Positions 1 to 10,619 of a stretch of DNA of 64,000 bases are shown in pieces. Every line of letters begins with the position of its first letter. The stretch's first letter is position 1. The DNA lies in NCBI GenBank assembly GCA_030248065.1, contig JASAMV010007746.1:1-64000 (forward strand), in the 5' to 3' direction. A program made the position numbers and the translations under genes. The notes under the pieces were generated by a model. It did not search any database. It saw nothing but the letters and a program-made list of their open reading frames with translations, and had not been told where the DNA came from. Source of the DNA: Rhynchonema sp. JSB1_4. Lineage: Eukaryota > Nematoda > Chromadorea > Monhysterida > Xyalidae.

Positions 1-413
1 GTGGCTGGCTGAGATTGCTTCTTCATGTGGTTCTTCTGCCTCTTCCACTGCTGATCCATCCGGCCGAGTTGGGCGACCTCGTCCTCCGGACATGACTGCG
101 CTCCATTCCGCTGCAATTTCTTCTATTCAAGTTTATGATTAAGTAAGTCGCAGGCCCTCCGTTGCTTAAAATAGTTAGCCTGGCGTTGTTTCGGCAAGTG
201 ATCCGTCCGGTCGAGTTGGGCGACCTCGTCCTCCTGACATGACTGCGCCTTCCATTCAGCTGTAAATTTTTCAATTCAATTTACGAATAAATGAGTTGCT
301 TGCAGAAATGCCTTCTGTTGCTTGAATCAAGTCACCAGGCGTTGTTTCGGCAAGTTCTCCATCCCTTCGAGTCCGGCGGCCTCGTCCCCCTGACATGACA
401 TGACTCCATTCCG
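1..413 (-). CDS. A-type micro-exons (arm 1 copy)
   Basis: Three exons of the 26-codon A family (core AEWSAVMSGGRGRPTRPDGS) on the minus strand. The first, 1-110, is the start of an extended A exon cut by the window edge. The second, 183-259, carries a 2-base insertion relative to its arm 2 partner (20279-20356), which breaks the frame, and its donor reads GC instead of GT because of an inserted C. The third, 336-413, is intact at 78 nt. They mirror the exons at 20425, 20279 and 20125. The indels are more likely sequence errors or decay than function. Confidence 0.75.
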
Positions 414-489
414 CTATAATTTTGCAAAATCAAGTTGGTAAATAAACCAGGAGGTTGTAGAAACCCTAACTGTGGCAAAAATTCCTTAC

Positions 490-3400
490 TGGCTGCTTTT
501 TGTTCCTCGTGCTGTTCGCCGGACAGTTTAGGTGTGGCTCCCCCTGGTGAGAACGTGGCGTGCTCAGGCACCTTCGAAGCCGATGTCTGATCCTTGGCAC
601 CTGGTGGTGAGGTTGATAAACCTCCTGGCAATTGTGGGCTAGGTGCTTCCGCTAAAACGTTACCGACATCAAGGTCATATAAACCTGAGTGTCTTGCAGA
701 AGTGCAAACCGTGCGAACATGGCTTACTGGCTGCTTTTTGCTCCCCTTCCTTTTCGCCAGGTACTCCAGGTGTGGCTCCCCCTGGTGAGAACGCAGCGTG
801 CTCAGGCATCTTCGAAGCCGATGTGTAACCCTTGGCACCTGGTGGCGAGGTTGATAAGCCTCCTGGCAACTGTGCGCCAGGTGTTTCCGCTGAAATATGT
901 TCAAAACACCAGGTTCATAAAAAATAGCTTGTATCGTGCATACGTCTCTTTCCGCAAAATACACATATTTTCGAAGAAGTGGGAATATTTGAAAAAGTTT
1001 TTTTCACTAGAAACTTCCGTTTGCGGGGTCGTCCGTCAACCGGTAGCTTGTAGAAACGGTAACCGCAACAAAAATAGCCTACTGGCTGCTTTTTGCTCCT
1101 CGTGCTGTTCGCCCTGCGGTGCAGGTGTGGCACTCCCTGGTGAGAATGTGGCGTGCTCAGGCATCTCCGAAGCCAATGTCTGACCCTTAGCTCCTGGCGG
1201 CGAGGTTGATAAACTTCCCGGCAACTGTACGCCAGGTGTTTCTGCTGAAATATGTTCAAAACCACGGTCATAAAAAGTTAACAGCTTGTATTATACGTGC
1301 GTCCTTTTCAGCAAAATACACATATGTATTTTTGAATATTTGGTAAAGTTTTTTCACGAATAAACGTCTGTTTACGGTTTGCAAATATAGCCTGTATTCG
1401 TTGGGCCTAATGGCTTACCGGGCGTTGTTTCGGCCAGTGATCCATCCGGCCTGGTTGGGCGACCTCGTCCTCCTGACATGACGTGACTCCATTCCGCTAT
1501 AATTTTGCAAAATCAAGTTCGTGAATAATCCAGGAGGTTGTATAAACACTAACTGTGGCAAAGATTGCTTACTGGCTGCTTTTTGCTCCTCCTGTTCGCC
1601 TGGCAGTTTAGCCGTGGCTCCCCCTGGTGAGAACGTGGCGTGCTCAGGCACCTTAGAAGCCGATGTCTGACCCTTGGCACCTGGTGGTGAGGTTGATAAA
1701 CCTCCTGGCAATTGTGGACCAGGCGTTTCCACTGAAACGTTACCAACACCAAGTTCATATAAAGCTGAGCAGCTTGCAGAGGCGCAAACCGTGCCAAAGT
1801 GGCTTACTGGCTGCTTTTTGCTGCTCTTCCTCTTCGCCAGGTAGTCCAGGTGTGGCTCGCCCTGGTGAGAATGTAGTGTGCTCAGGCATCTCCGAAGCCG
1901 GTGTATGACCCTTGGCACCTGGTGGAGAGGTTGATAAACCTCCTGGCAACCGTGCGCTAGGTGTTTCCGCTGAAATATGTTCAAAGTCTCTTTCAGCAAA
2001 ATACCCATATTGTCGAAGAAGTGGGGAATATTTGGAAAGGTTTTTTCACGAAGAAACGTCTCTTTCCGGTTTGTAAATATAGCCTGTATCATTGTGCCTA
2101 GTCTCTGACCGGGCGTTGTTTCGGCCAGTGATCCGTCCGGTCTGGTTGGGCGACCTCGTCCTCCTGACATGACATGACTCCATTCCGCTATAATTTTGCA
2201 AAATCAAGTTCGTGAATAAACCAATTGATTGTAGAAACGCTAACTGTGCAAAGATTGCTCACTGGCTGCTTTTTGCTCCTCTTGCTGTTCGACGGGCAGG
2301 TTAGGTGTGGCTCCCCCTGGTGAGAACATGGCATGCTCAGGCATCTTCGAAGCCATTGTCTGACCCTTGGCACCTGGTGGTGAGGTTGATAAACCTCCTG
2401 GCAATTGTGGGCCAGGTTTTTCCGCTGAAACGTCACCAACACCAAGTTCATGTAAAACTGAGTAGGTTGCAGAAACGCAAACCGTGGGAAGATGGCTTAC
2501 TGGCTGCCTTCTGCTCCACTTCCTCTTCGCCAGGTAGTCCAGATGTAGCTCCACCTGGTGAGAATGTAGCGTGCTCAGGCATCTCCGAAGCCGATGTTTG
2601 ACCCTTGGCACCTGGTGGCGAGGTTGATAAACCTCCTGGCAGCTGTGCGCCAGGTGTTTCCGCTGAAGTATGTTCACAACCAGATTCATAAAAAATAATA
2701 GCTTGTATTATACATACGTCTCTTTCAGTAAAATACACATTTTCGAAGAAGTGGGAACATTTGGAAAAATTTTTTTCACAAAAAACATCTCTGCGTTTTT
2801 GCAAATATAGTATGTATCGTTGTGCCTAGTAGCTTACCGGGCGTTGTTTCGGCCAGTGATCCGTCCGGTCTGGTTGGACGACCTCGTCCTCCTGACATGA
2901 CATGACTCCATTCCGCTATAATTTTGCAAAATCAAGTTCGTGAATAAACCAATTGATTGTAGAAACGCTAACTGTGCAAAAATTGCTCACTGGCTGCTTT
3001 TTGCTCCTCGTTCTGTTCGATGGGCAGTTTAGGTGTGGCTCCCCCTGGTGAGAACCTGGCGTTCTCACGCACCTTCGAAGCCGATGTCTGATCCTTGGCA
3101 CCTGGTGGTGAGGTTGATAAACCTTCTGGCAATTGTGGGCCAGATGTTGCCGCTGAAACATTACCAACACCAAGTTCATGTAAAACTGATTAGCTTGCAG
3201 AAGCGCAAACCGTGCGAAGATGGCTTACTGGCTGCTTTCTGCTCCTCTTCCTCTTCGCCAGGTAGTTCAGGTGTGGCTCCCCCTGGTGAGAATGTAATGT
3301 GCTCAGGAATCTCCGAAGCCGATGTGTGACCCATGGCGCCTGGTGGTGAGGTTGATAAGCCTCCTGGCAGCTGTGCGCCAGGTGTTTCCGCTGAAATACG

Positions 3401-3895
3401 TTCAAAACCAAGTTTATAAAAATTATAACAGCTTGTATTATACATACATTCGTCTCTTTCAGCAAAATACACATTTTCGAAAAAGTGGTAATGTTTGGTA
3501 AAAAGTTTTTTTTCACGAGAAACGTCTCTTTCCGGTTCGCTAGTATACTAATATACAGTAGCTTGCTTCCTTTTGAGAACATTGTTTACCGGGCGTTGTT
3601 TCGGCCAGTGATCCGTCCGGTCTGGTTGGGCGACCTCGTCCTCCTGACATGACATGGCTCCATTCCGCTATAATTTTGGAAAATCAAATTCTTGAATAGA
3701 CCAGGAGGTTGTAGAATTCTAAATATGGCAAAAAGTGCTTACTGGCTGCTTTTTGCTCTTCGCCAGGTAGTTTAGGTGTGGCTCCCCCTGGTGAGAACGT
3801 GGCGTGCTCAGGCACCTTCGAAGCCGTTGTTTGGTCCTTGGCACCTGGTGGTGAGGTTGATAAACGGCCTGGCAACTGTGCGCCAGGTGTTTCCG
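490..3895 (-). CDS. B- and A-type exon cluster (arm 1 copy)
   Basis: Minus-strand mirror of the cluster at 16644-20048. B exons (54 codons, core TPGAQLPGGLSTSPPGAKG, ending EQKAAS/T): 490-651, 728-889, 1083-1244, 1573-1731, 1808-1969, 2263-2424, 2501-2662, 2991-3152, 3229-3390, 3743-3895. A exons (26 codons, here with SHVM in place of SAVM): 1419-1496, 2110-2187, 2838-2915, 3590-3667. All begin with two bases after the acceptor and end with one base before the donor (phase 1-1). Two B exons are a whole number of codons shorter (159 and 153 nt). Function unknown; they belong to the secreted giant protein described on the plus strand. Confidence 0.75.
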
Positions 3896-4005
3896 CTGAA
3901 GTATGTTAAGTACCAGTGTTTTTTTATAAAGTTAAAAAGTGGTAATTCTTAGCAAAAAGCTTTTTCGCAAAAAAATCGTTTCTTTCTGTTCGCAAGTAGC
4001 GTTCG

Positions 4006-4180
4006 AACGGGATCCCGATCCCAATGTTCGAACGGGATTCCGATCCTGAATTCGGGATCCCGAGGGGTTTTTGAATCGCGATCCCGAATCCCGATCCTGA
4101 GTCTTTAAAACGAATTCCGAATCCCAATCCCGAGAGCTCAATCCCGAATCCCGAATGTTTTTTAGGCAAATCCCGAATCA
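4006..4180. repeat. GGGATCC-type degenerate minisatellite
   Basis: Short degenerate units of the type CGGGATCCCGATCC and CGGGATTCGGGAT lie in tandem. The mirror copy in arm 2 lies near 16360-16550. The open frames across it are products of the repeat and are not counted as genes. Confidence 0.75.
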
Positions 4181-4617
4181 TTGGCCATCTGCTGAGGTTG
4201 ACAAACCTCCTGGCTCAGCCAGTTGTTTTCACTGAAACTTTCAAAGATATGTTCGTGAATGAATCAGCAGCTTACAGAAACACTGGGAGTTGGATGCTAA
4301 ACATCCTAAATGCAGCGAGTTGTAAGCTACGATTCTGGTTAGTTGACAGCCTTATTGGCCGATTTACAAATGATTTAGACTTATCGGCCGATTTACAAAT
4401 GATTCGGAACCCCATTTCAGCGGCAGGAATTTCCAGATAAGTAAATTGACTATATTCCGAAAGTTAAGATGAAAATAGAGGGAACACTACCCAATCGTTT
4501 TAAAAATGCCTGACTATTACTTGTAAGAGGCTGCGTTGGTGCTATTCCGAACGTTGTTGTATGTTCTGCTTCCTCGGCGTGTTGCTGCATCAGTTGCTCC
4601 CACGTGGCTGAAAGCGG

Positions 4618-4620
<3 letters not shown>

Positions 4621-4708
<88 letters not shown>
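4621..4708. repeat. (AT)n microsatellite
   Basis: Nearly perfect AT dinucleotide tract of about 88 bp with one AAAT interruption at 4680. The equivalent place in arm 2 (15500-16041) is T-homopolymer-like, a mismatch discussed as a likely sequencing problem. Confidence 0.95.
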
Positions 4709-4713
<5 letters not shown>

Positions 4714-4852
4714 CAGTCACGGGCAGCACGTTAAGCGGGAAACCGTATATCTCTGCTTGCTTTTTTACTCGCAGTTAGACTGTTTGTTCAACGGTCACAA
4801 AAACAACGATCAAACGAGATAAACCACGTTAAACTGTCAGAATTTATCTTTG

Positions 4853-5092
4853 AAAAGTTGCTTTCAGGAACAACGCGAGTTGTGCCGACTTACGCTCACC
4901 CTTTTGATCAGAAAGCAGTGAGACTGAGACAAGAACCAGCTCGCTGACAGATGAAACCTTTGTGAAACATTTCACACTGGCTGTTGGTTGCGAGCTGGTT
5001 GGATTCCCTACTAACGTTCTGCCGTTGCCTGATCAAAAGGGGGAGGTAGTCGGCACAAACTCGCGTTTGTTCCGAAAGCAAATTTTAAAATT
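4853..5092. mobile_element. Small TIR element (MITE), arm 1 only
   Basis: The two ends are inverted copies: GTTGCTTTCAGGAACAACGCGAGT on the left (in parts) against GCGTTTGTTCCGAAAGC on the right, followed inward by GTGCCGAC / GTCGGCAC and CTTTTGATCA / TGATCAAAAG. There is no coding capacity. It lies inside the ~480 bp absent from arm 2. Confidence 0.65.
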
Positions 5093-5389
5093 ATTCTCAA
5101 TTTAAAGCATTTATATTTATATGAAAGATATATTTATGATACTATTATATAGTCACATTTTATTGCGAAAGGCCGGATTCTGAGAGCATGCGATATCCGG
5201 TTGCCCGGTTTAAAAAATTCCTATCAAGGGCCACAGGTGAAATGGATTGGAGAACGGTATTTGGTAAAAGTTCCGTTCAGGCTGGTAATTTGGTCGGGGA
5301 ATCCGTATCCGGTGTCCATTTGGTTAAGTTACCATTGTGAAGTAAATGGTGGAATGGTCAACTTGGGTCGTCTCGCTGATGTTGCTCAA

Positions 5390-6550
5390 AACTGAGATCC
5401 CGGGGTCCATTTAGGGACTGAATCGGAATTTCAAACAGGTTTTCATATCACCTTTAATGAACCGGTGACCATATTCAGCGGTTAAAGCGAGTATACAATT
5501 GAATGTTGACCGCGTTGGTTTGTGGCCATTTTTTCAGAAAATAAGGACTAGGCAAGGGAAATCTAGATTTTGGAATTGGATTTTCAATACTTTGTGATGT
5601 TTCACGAGGCCCACAAAATTTTTCAGGAGGAGGAACACGAAAAAAAATTGAAGCCGTTCTGTGTATAGCGTGGGAGGATTTCAGCTCCAACATTTTCAGT
5701 GTTTTATATTCAGACATTTGTTCGTTGAACGTGGTACAAGACTATTTATGAAACGTTGTGTGTGACAAATGACAAGCGAAACAGTCCAAAAGACCAAACC
5801 TCTTTTAGGCATCCTTTTCTTTGGCTGTAATTTAAGCGTCTTTGAAACAAATGGAGCTGTTTTTCATACGTCAACAAAATCTCACGCCATATAAGAATTG
5901 AACGGGTGCTTTTCCGCTTTTCCATTTCTGAAACGGAACACAACCTAACACAACGTTTCGAACAACATGCGCAAGTCGGCCAATTTTAGCGCGCGCACTC
6001 ACAGGCGGGCTGCATGCGAGCCAGCTGGTTGCGTCGTTGTGCACGCGAGACCGACTTGCGCATGTTGTCCGAAACATGGTGTTAGCTGTGTTGCGTTTCA
6101 GAAAAAGAAAAGCATACATTTAACTCATTCGTTATGAGATTTTGTTGACATATGAAGCATATCTCCATTTTTTCGTAGACGCTTAAAATTATAGCCAAAG
6201 AATAGGGTGCCTGAAAAATGCTTGGTTTTTTGGACTGTTTCGCTTATCATTTATCACACACAAAATTTCATAAAAAGTTTTATGCCACGTTCAACGAACA
6301 AATATCTGAAACGCTGAAAATATTGGAGCTCAATCCTCCTGCGTTTTACCCACAATCTAGATTTCCCTTGTCTAGTTTCCATTTCATGAAAAAATGGGCG
6401 AAAACAAACGCCGTCAACAAACTATTATTTACTGCCTTTAACTGGGCTATAGCGGTCTCGTTGAGGGTGACGTGCAAAAAACTAACATCAACTTCTGATT
6501 CAGCGCCTAAACAAACCGCCGGATACCATTGGAATATTTGTAAAGCGTGA
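5390..6550. mobile_element. Fold-back (long inverted-repeat) element
   Basis: The left half read on the minus strand and the right half read on the plus strand give related sequences, for example CTAGATTTCCCTTG...CTAG...AAAAAATGG followed by AACGCGGTCAAC or AACGCCGTCAAC. The arms are about 500 bp and diverged. The centre (about 5990-6070) is GC-rich with TGCATGCGAGCCAGCTGG. No transposase is visible. The mirror copy is at about 14125-15285. Confidence 0.6.
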
Positions 6551-6793
6551 TGTTTCTGTGATTGCCGCCTGTCGATGGTTGAATTTTTGCCAGAAGCAGT
6601 GTTGCACGAAATGATCAGCAGTTTATTATTCCGAACGTTTGGAGTGCACCACGAACAACAATTTCGGTATTATCGGTTTGAATGCATCTCGAACAAGAGT
6701 TTATCATTCGAAAGCTTAAAATTCGTTTTCCAATTTATTTAACTCTGACAGGAATTTTGGACCGCAACGTCTGTAACTGCGTACATGTACCTA

Positions 6794-7181
6794 CAGCCCC
6801 TGGCGAATTATGTGGCCACCCAGCGAGTCGCGCGCTAGATGCGTTGTGCATATAATGCTACAGCAGGGTCACAAAAATGGTGTCTCTGCTCAGAACAAGT
6901 CTAACGCGCGAGTCGCGCGCTATATCGGTCGATAATCAAATGAAATGATATAGCAACCGAACGACTGGGTGAAAAGTCTTCAAATTTTGTTAAAAGTACC
7001 CTCAGACAATGAACGTTGTAGTGGTCGATCCTTATCTACATGCGACGCTTCCTATTTTTGTAGTATGCAATCAATGTAATTTTTCTAAAATTTCGCATTG
7101 GTTGTGGTGCTGCATCTTTATGTGCACAACGCCTCGCGCGCGAGAACATTGCTGGGTGGCCACATAATTCGTCAGGGCCTG
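6794..7181. mobile_element. 388-bp MITE with CAG...CTG ends, TA target
   Basis: Inverted ends CAGCCCCTGGCGAATTATG and CAGGCCCTGACGAATTATG continue inward through TGGCCACCCAGC. TA flanks both ends. It has GCGCGC-rich sub-terminal segments and no coding capacity. The mirror copy is at 13499-13887. Confidence 0.75.
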
Positions 7182-7271
7182 TATGTATGATTTGTACTGA
7201 TGCCTACTCAATTTTGATTGTTCTTGAACGCATTTGCGTAATTTTTTCTAGAGAAGCATTTCGAAACTTAC

Positions 7272-7533
7272 TTGTCTTGTCTATTAGGTCAGATGGTGTT
7301 TGATATTCTGCGGCTGACAACATCACCTCTTCCCATGTGGCTGTAAGAAAAGATATGCATTTTTCCTGAGATCTTTTCATTTTGAACATTTGCCGTTTGT
7401 TCGATCCTTAGTCAAACTTGTTTGTCTTTTTTAGTTAGTCATGACTTACTGGATAACTTCTGATGTGTTAGCGCTGCTTGAGTCGTATGGTCGGAGATTT
7501 CCGCGACGGATTGCATTAGATCTTCCCATGTTG
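7272..7533 (-). CDS. Two ATWE micro-exons (arm 1 copy)
   Basis: Two phase 1-1 exons of the giant gene on the minus strand. Exon 7450-7533 (84 nt) begins ATWEDLMQSVAE; exon 7272-7340 (69 nt) begins ATWEEVMLSAAE. Each has a TTACAG-type acceptor and a GTAAGT donor. Tryptophan, acid and [VL]M positions match the A module (AEWSAVM), so they look like diverged members of one exon family. Here both frames are open, unlike the first partner in arm 2. Confidence 0.7.
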
Positions 7534-7749
7534 CTGTAATGTAGAACGGTGTATATTTCTGGATGCTGTGAACTTTGCAGGTGCCATAGCCGTTTGGCTG
7601 GTCGTAGGTTATATGGCATGTTTGATCTGACATCAGATTATTGCTGTACATTACACACCACTGCGGCGTACAACCACAGGGCAGCGTGACCAGCTTGTTG
7701 AGGTTTTACAGATGGGTGTAAAATATGAATTTACGCAGACCACAATTGG

Positions 7750-7912
7750 TAACGATACGATTTAGCCTTGTGGGCATGCATTGCGTTAGATCTGTGGATG
7801 CAATTTCGGCCCATAATGCCAGACTGCAATGGCGCCCTGGGCCTTGTCAATGACAAAACTGCATCCACAGATCTAACGCAATGCGTGCCCACAAGGCTAA
7901 ATCGTATCGTTA
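7750..7912. mobile_element. Hairpin MITE with TA ends
   Basis: Inverted ends of about 52 bp, starting TAACGATACGATTTAGCC and ending GGCTAAATCGTATCGTTA, are almost perfect and flank about 60 bp. The partner in arm 2 is at 12770-12931. Confidence 0.75.
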
Positions 7913-8110
7913 TTGATCTATCTCCTTTTGTGCAAAGCACGTCCACAAGAGAGCGCCCAGTGCACAATTGCTACTTCCTAATTAAATCGCAGACTTTCTG
8001 TTGTTCGCATTGTTTTTTCTATCAATCGTTTAGGCACGTAGCCGGCCTCAATGTTCACATGAAAGTTTTCAGACCTAACCAGACAAGACAAACATATCCA
8101 ACAAGCATAC

Positions 8111-10515
8111 TTGTTCGTTGAGGTTCCTGTTGCGTTGCCTCGGCAACCTGCATTTCTTCTGCCGACCGCATTCCCTTGGGTCTATTCGGTCGTCCTCGAT
8201 TACCTGCCATAAGCCCTTCCCAATCTTCGGTCGGTTGTATTTCTTCCGCTTGCTGCTCGGCAGCCTCCGTCGGTGCCGTCGTTGATGCAGCGGCTGGTTT
8301 TGCTGCCTCTGTTGGTTCCGATGTTCCAGCAGTGTTTCCGTTAGGTCTATTCGGTCGTACTCGATTACCAGCCATAAGTCCTTCCCAATCTTCGGTGGGT
8401 TGTGTTTCTGTACCTGATTGTTCTACGGCTTTCGTTGGTGCCGTTGATGGTGCTGGATGCACAGTTGCTCGTTCGGTCGGTTGCGTTTCTTCAGCAGGTT
8501 GTTTTGGAGCGCCCGTCGATGCTGTCTTTGGTGCAGCGGTTGATTGTACAGCCACTGTCGGTACTGTCGTCGCAGCAGTGTCTGCCTTGGGTCTATTCGG
8601 TCTTCCTCGATTACCAGCCATAAGTCCTTCCCAATCTTCGGTGGGTTGTGTTTCTGCAGCTGGTTTTTCTACGGCTTCCGTTGGTGCCGTTGATGGCGCT
8701 GGATGCACAGTTGCTGGTTGGGTCGGTTGCGTTTCTTCAGCAGGTTGTTCTGGAGCGCCTGTCGATGCTGTCTTTGGTGCAGCGGTTGATTGTACAGCCA
8801 CTGTTGGTACTGTCGTCGCAGCAGTGTCTCCCTTGGGTCTATTCGGTCGTCCTCGATTACCAGCCATAAGTCCATCCCAATCTTCGATGGGTTGTGTTTC
8901 TGCAGCTGGTTGTGCTACAGCCTCCGTTGGCGCCGTTGGTGATGCTGGATGCACAGTTGCTGGTTCGGTCGGTTGCGTTTCTTCAGCAGGTTGTTCTGGA
9001 GTCGCTGTCGGCACCGTCGTTGATGCAGTTGTTGGTTCTGCTTCTTTTGTGAGCACCGTTGCTTCTGCTTCAGTAGGTACTTGCATTGTTGCCACAGACG
9101 ATTCAGATGTTCCCTTAGGTCTGTTCGGTCTGCCTCGTCCACCAGACATAACTGCCTCCCAATCTTCTGTTGCTTGTGTTTCTGCAAATTCTCTTTCACG
9201 AATCTCTGTCGCTGTCGATGTTTTCGTCGTTGTTGCCAACGTCGTTTTTGGCTGTTCGAATGTGGGTTCGGTAGTTGGTGCTGCGGTTGGTTCTGCTGCT
9301 TCTGTCGGCGTCGTTGCTGCTGGCCGTTCAGTCGCTGCCTCAGTAGGTTGAGTTTCTTCAGCAGGTTGTCCTACAGCCTCTGTCGAAGCCTTTGTTGGTG
9401 CTGTGGTTTGTTCAGCTGCATCTGTGGATGCCGTCGTTGTTGCTTCAGTTGTTTGCGTCTCTTTATCAAGTTGTTCTGCAACTTCTCTTGCTGCCGTCGT
9501 TGCTGCAGGCGCTGATTCTACTGCCTGTGTCGCTGCCGTCGTTGCAGCTTCAGTATGGTCTGCTGTTGGTACTTGCGTTGCCGCCTCAGCCGATTCAGAT
9601 GTTCCCTTAGGTCTGTTTGGTCTGCCTCTACCACCGGACATAACTGCTTCCCAATCTTCTCTTGCGTGTGTTTCTGCTGATGTTTGTTTCACTGCTGGTG
9701 TCGGTCCCGATGTCGCTGCCTCAGTTGTTTCTGCTGCCAGTGTTGGCGTCGTAGTTGCTGCTGGCTGTTCAGTCGCAGCTTCAGTGGGTTGAGTTTCTTC
9801 AACTGGTTGTTCTGGGGCTTCTGTGGGTGTCAACGTTGGTGCTGCTGTTGATTCTACTGTCTCTGTGGGTGCCGTCGTTGCTGCTTCAGTTGGTTCTGCT
9901 GTGGGTACTTGCGTTGCCGCCTCAGCCGATTCAGATGTTCCCTTAGGTCTGTTCGGTCTGCCTCGACCACCAGACATAACTGCCTCCCAATCTTCTGGGG
10001 CTTCTCTCGGTGCCGTTGTGGGTGTTGAGGTTGGTGCCGCTGTAAGTCCGGTTGGCACCGTCGTTGCTTCTGGCTGTTCACTCGCAGCTTCAGTAGGTTG
10101 AGTTTCTTCAGCTGGTTGTTCTGGGGCTTCTGTCGGTTCTGTCGTTGGTGCCGCTGTTGGTTCTGCTGCCTGTGTCGGCGTCGTCGTTGCTGCTGGCTGT
10201 TCAGTCGCAGCTTCAGTGGGTTGAGTTTCTTCGGCTGGTTGTTCTGTTGTTTCTGTCGGTGCTGTCGCCTAGTTTCTGCTGCCTGTGTCGGCGCCGTTGT
10301 TGTTGCCGGCTGTTCAGTCGCAGCTTCGGTCGGTTCAGTTTCTTCAGATGATTGTTCTGGGGCTTCTGTCGGTGCTGTCGTTGGTGCCGCCGTTGGTTCT
10401 GCTGCCTGTGTCGGCGCTGTTGTTGTTGCTGGCTGGTTTCAGTCGCAGCTTGGTGGGTTGAGTTTCTTCAGCTTTGTTCTGGGGCTTTCTGTCGGTGCTG
10501 TCGTTGGTGCCGCTG
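8111..10515 (-). CDS. Thr/Pro-rich mucin exon of the giant gene (arm 1 copy)
   Basis: An open frame of more than 650 codons on the minus strand, dominated by T, P, E and A (units like TEAPEQPAEETQPTEAATEQ, about 41 residues), as in O-glycosylated mucin domains. Seven times it is interrupted by a motif of the form EDWE[GA][LV]M[AS]G[NG]RGRPNRPKG, the same core as the A micro-exons downstream. The exon ends at 8111 before a GTATGC donor in phase 1, matching the phase of the following micro-exons. Near 10260-10280 an indel breaks the frame, and quality falls towards the palindrome centre. The 5' end of the gene is not identifiable. The intact reading frame here argues that the damaged arm 2 copy is erroneous or decayed. 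Confidence 0.75.
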
Positions 10516-10619
10516 TCCCCCCCCCCCCCCCCCCCTTGTGGTTTTTTTTGCGTGTGGGGTGTTGTTCCCCCCACACACCCACACAGAGCCCCCCGCCCCA
10601 GCACAAACAAGAGCAACGA
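10516..10619. other. Junction of the inverted repeat
   Basis: This spacer between the arms holds a run of about 17 C, a T run, and a G/C-homopolymer segment rich in CACAC and CCCC that fits neither the mucin coding repeat on the left (minus) nor that on the right (plus). It looks like low-quality sequence at a turn-around point more than like a biological loop. Whether it is a true palindrome centre cannot be decided from the sequence. Confidence 0.6.

Larger units (their letters stand above)
1..10515. repeat. Arm 1 of ~10-kb-arm inverted repeat
   Basis: The reverse complement of this arm is found again at 10620-20534. Matching landmarks pair at nearly constant coordinate sums: 1-20 with 20515-20534, 3743-3895 with 16644-16796, 7272-7340 with 13340-13408, 8111 with 12572. 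Long coding stretches are identical or differ by rare single bases. Most differences are short indels. Arm 1 reaches the left edge of the window, so the true repeat may be longer. The mucin exon is intact here but frameshifted in arm 2, whereas a splice donor near 181 and the exon at 183-259 are damaged here but intact in arm 2. Confidence 0.95.

Noticed and set aside
4604..4822. Tyr-Ile repeat frame
   Set aside because: Translation of the AT microsatellite.
5475..6550. Short frames with similar peptides in opposite orientation (KSRFPL...KKWPQTNAVN)
   Set aside because: They arise from the two arms of a fold-back element; no splice structure, length or family supports a gene.
8176..9351. 391-codon plus-strand frame in arm 1 (Cys/Val/Ala-rich)
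   Set aside because: Antisense shadow of the Thr/Pro mucin exon; the minus-strand frame is longer, has the shared motifs and ends at a fitting splice donor.
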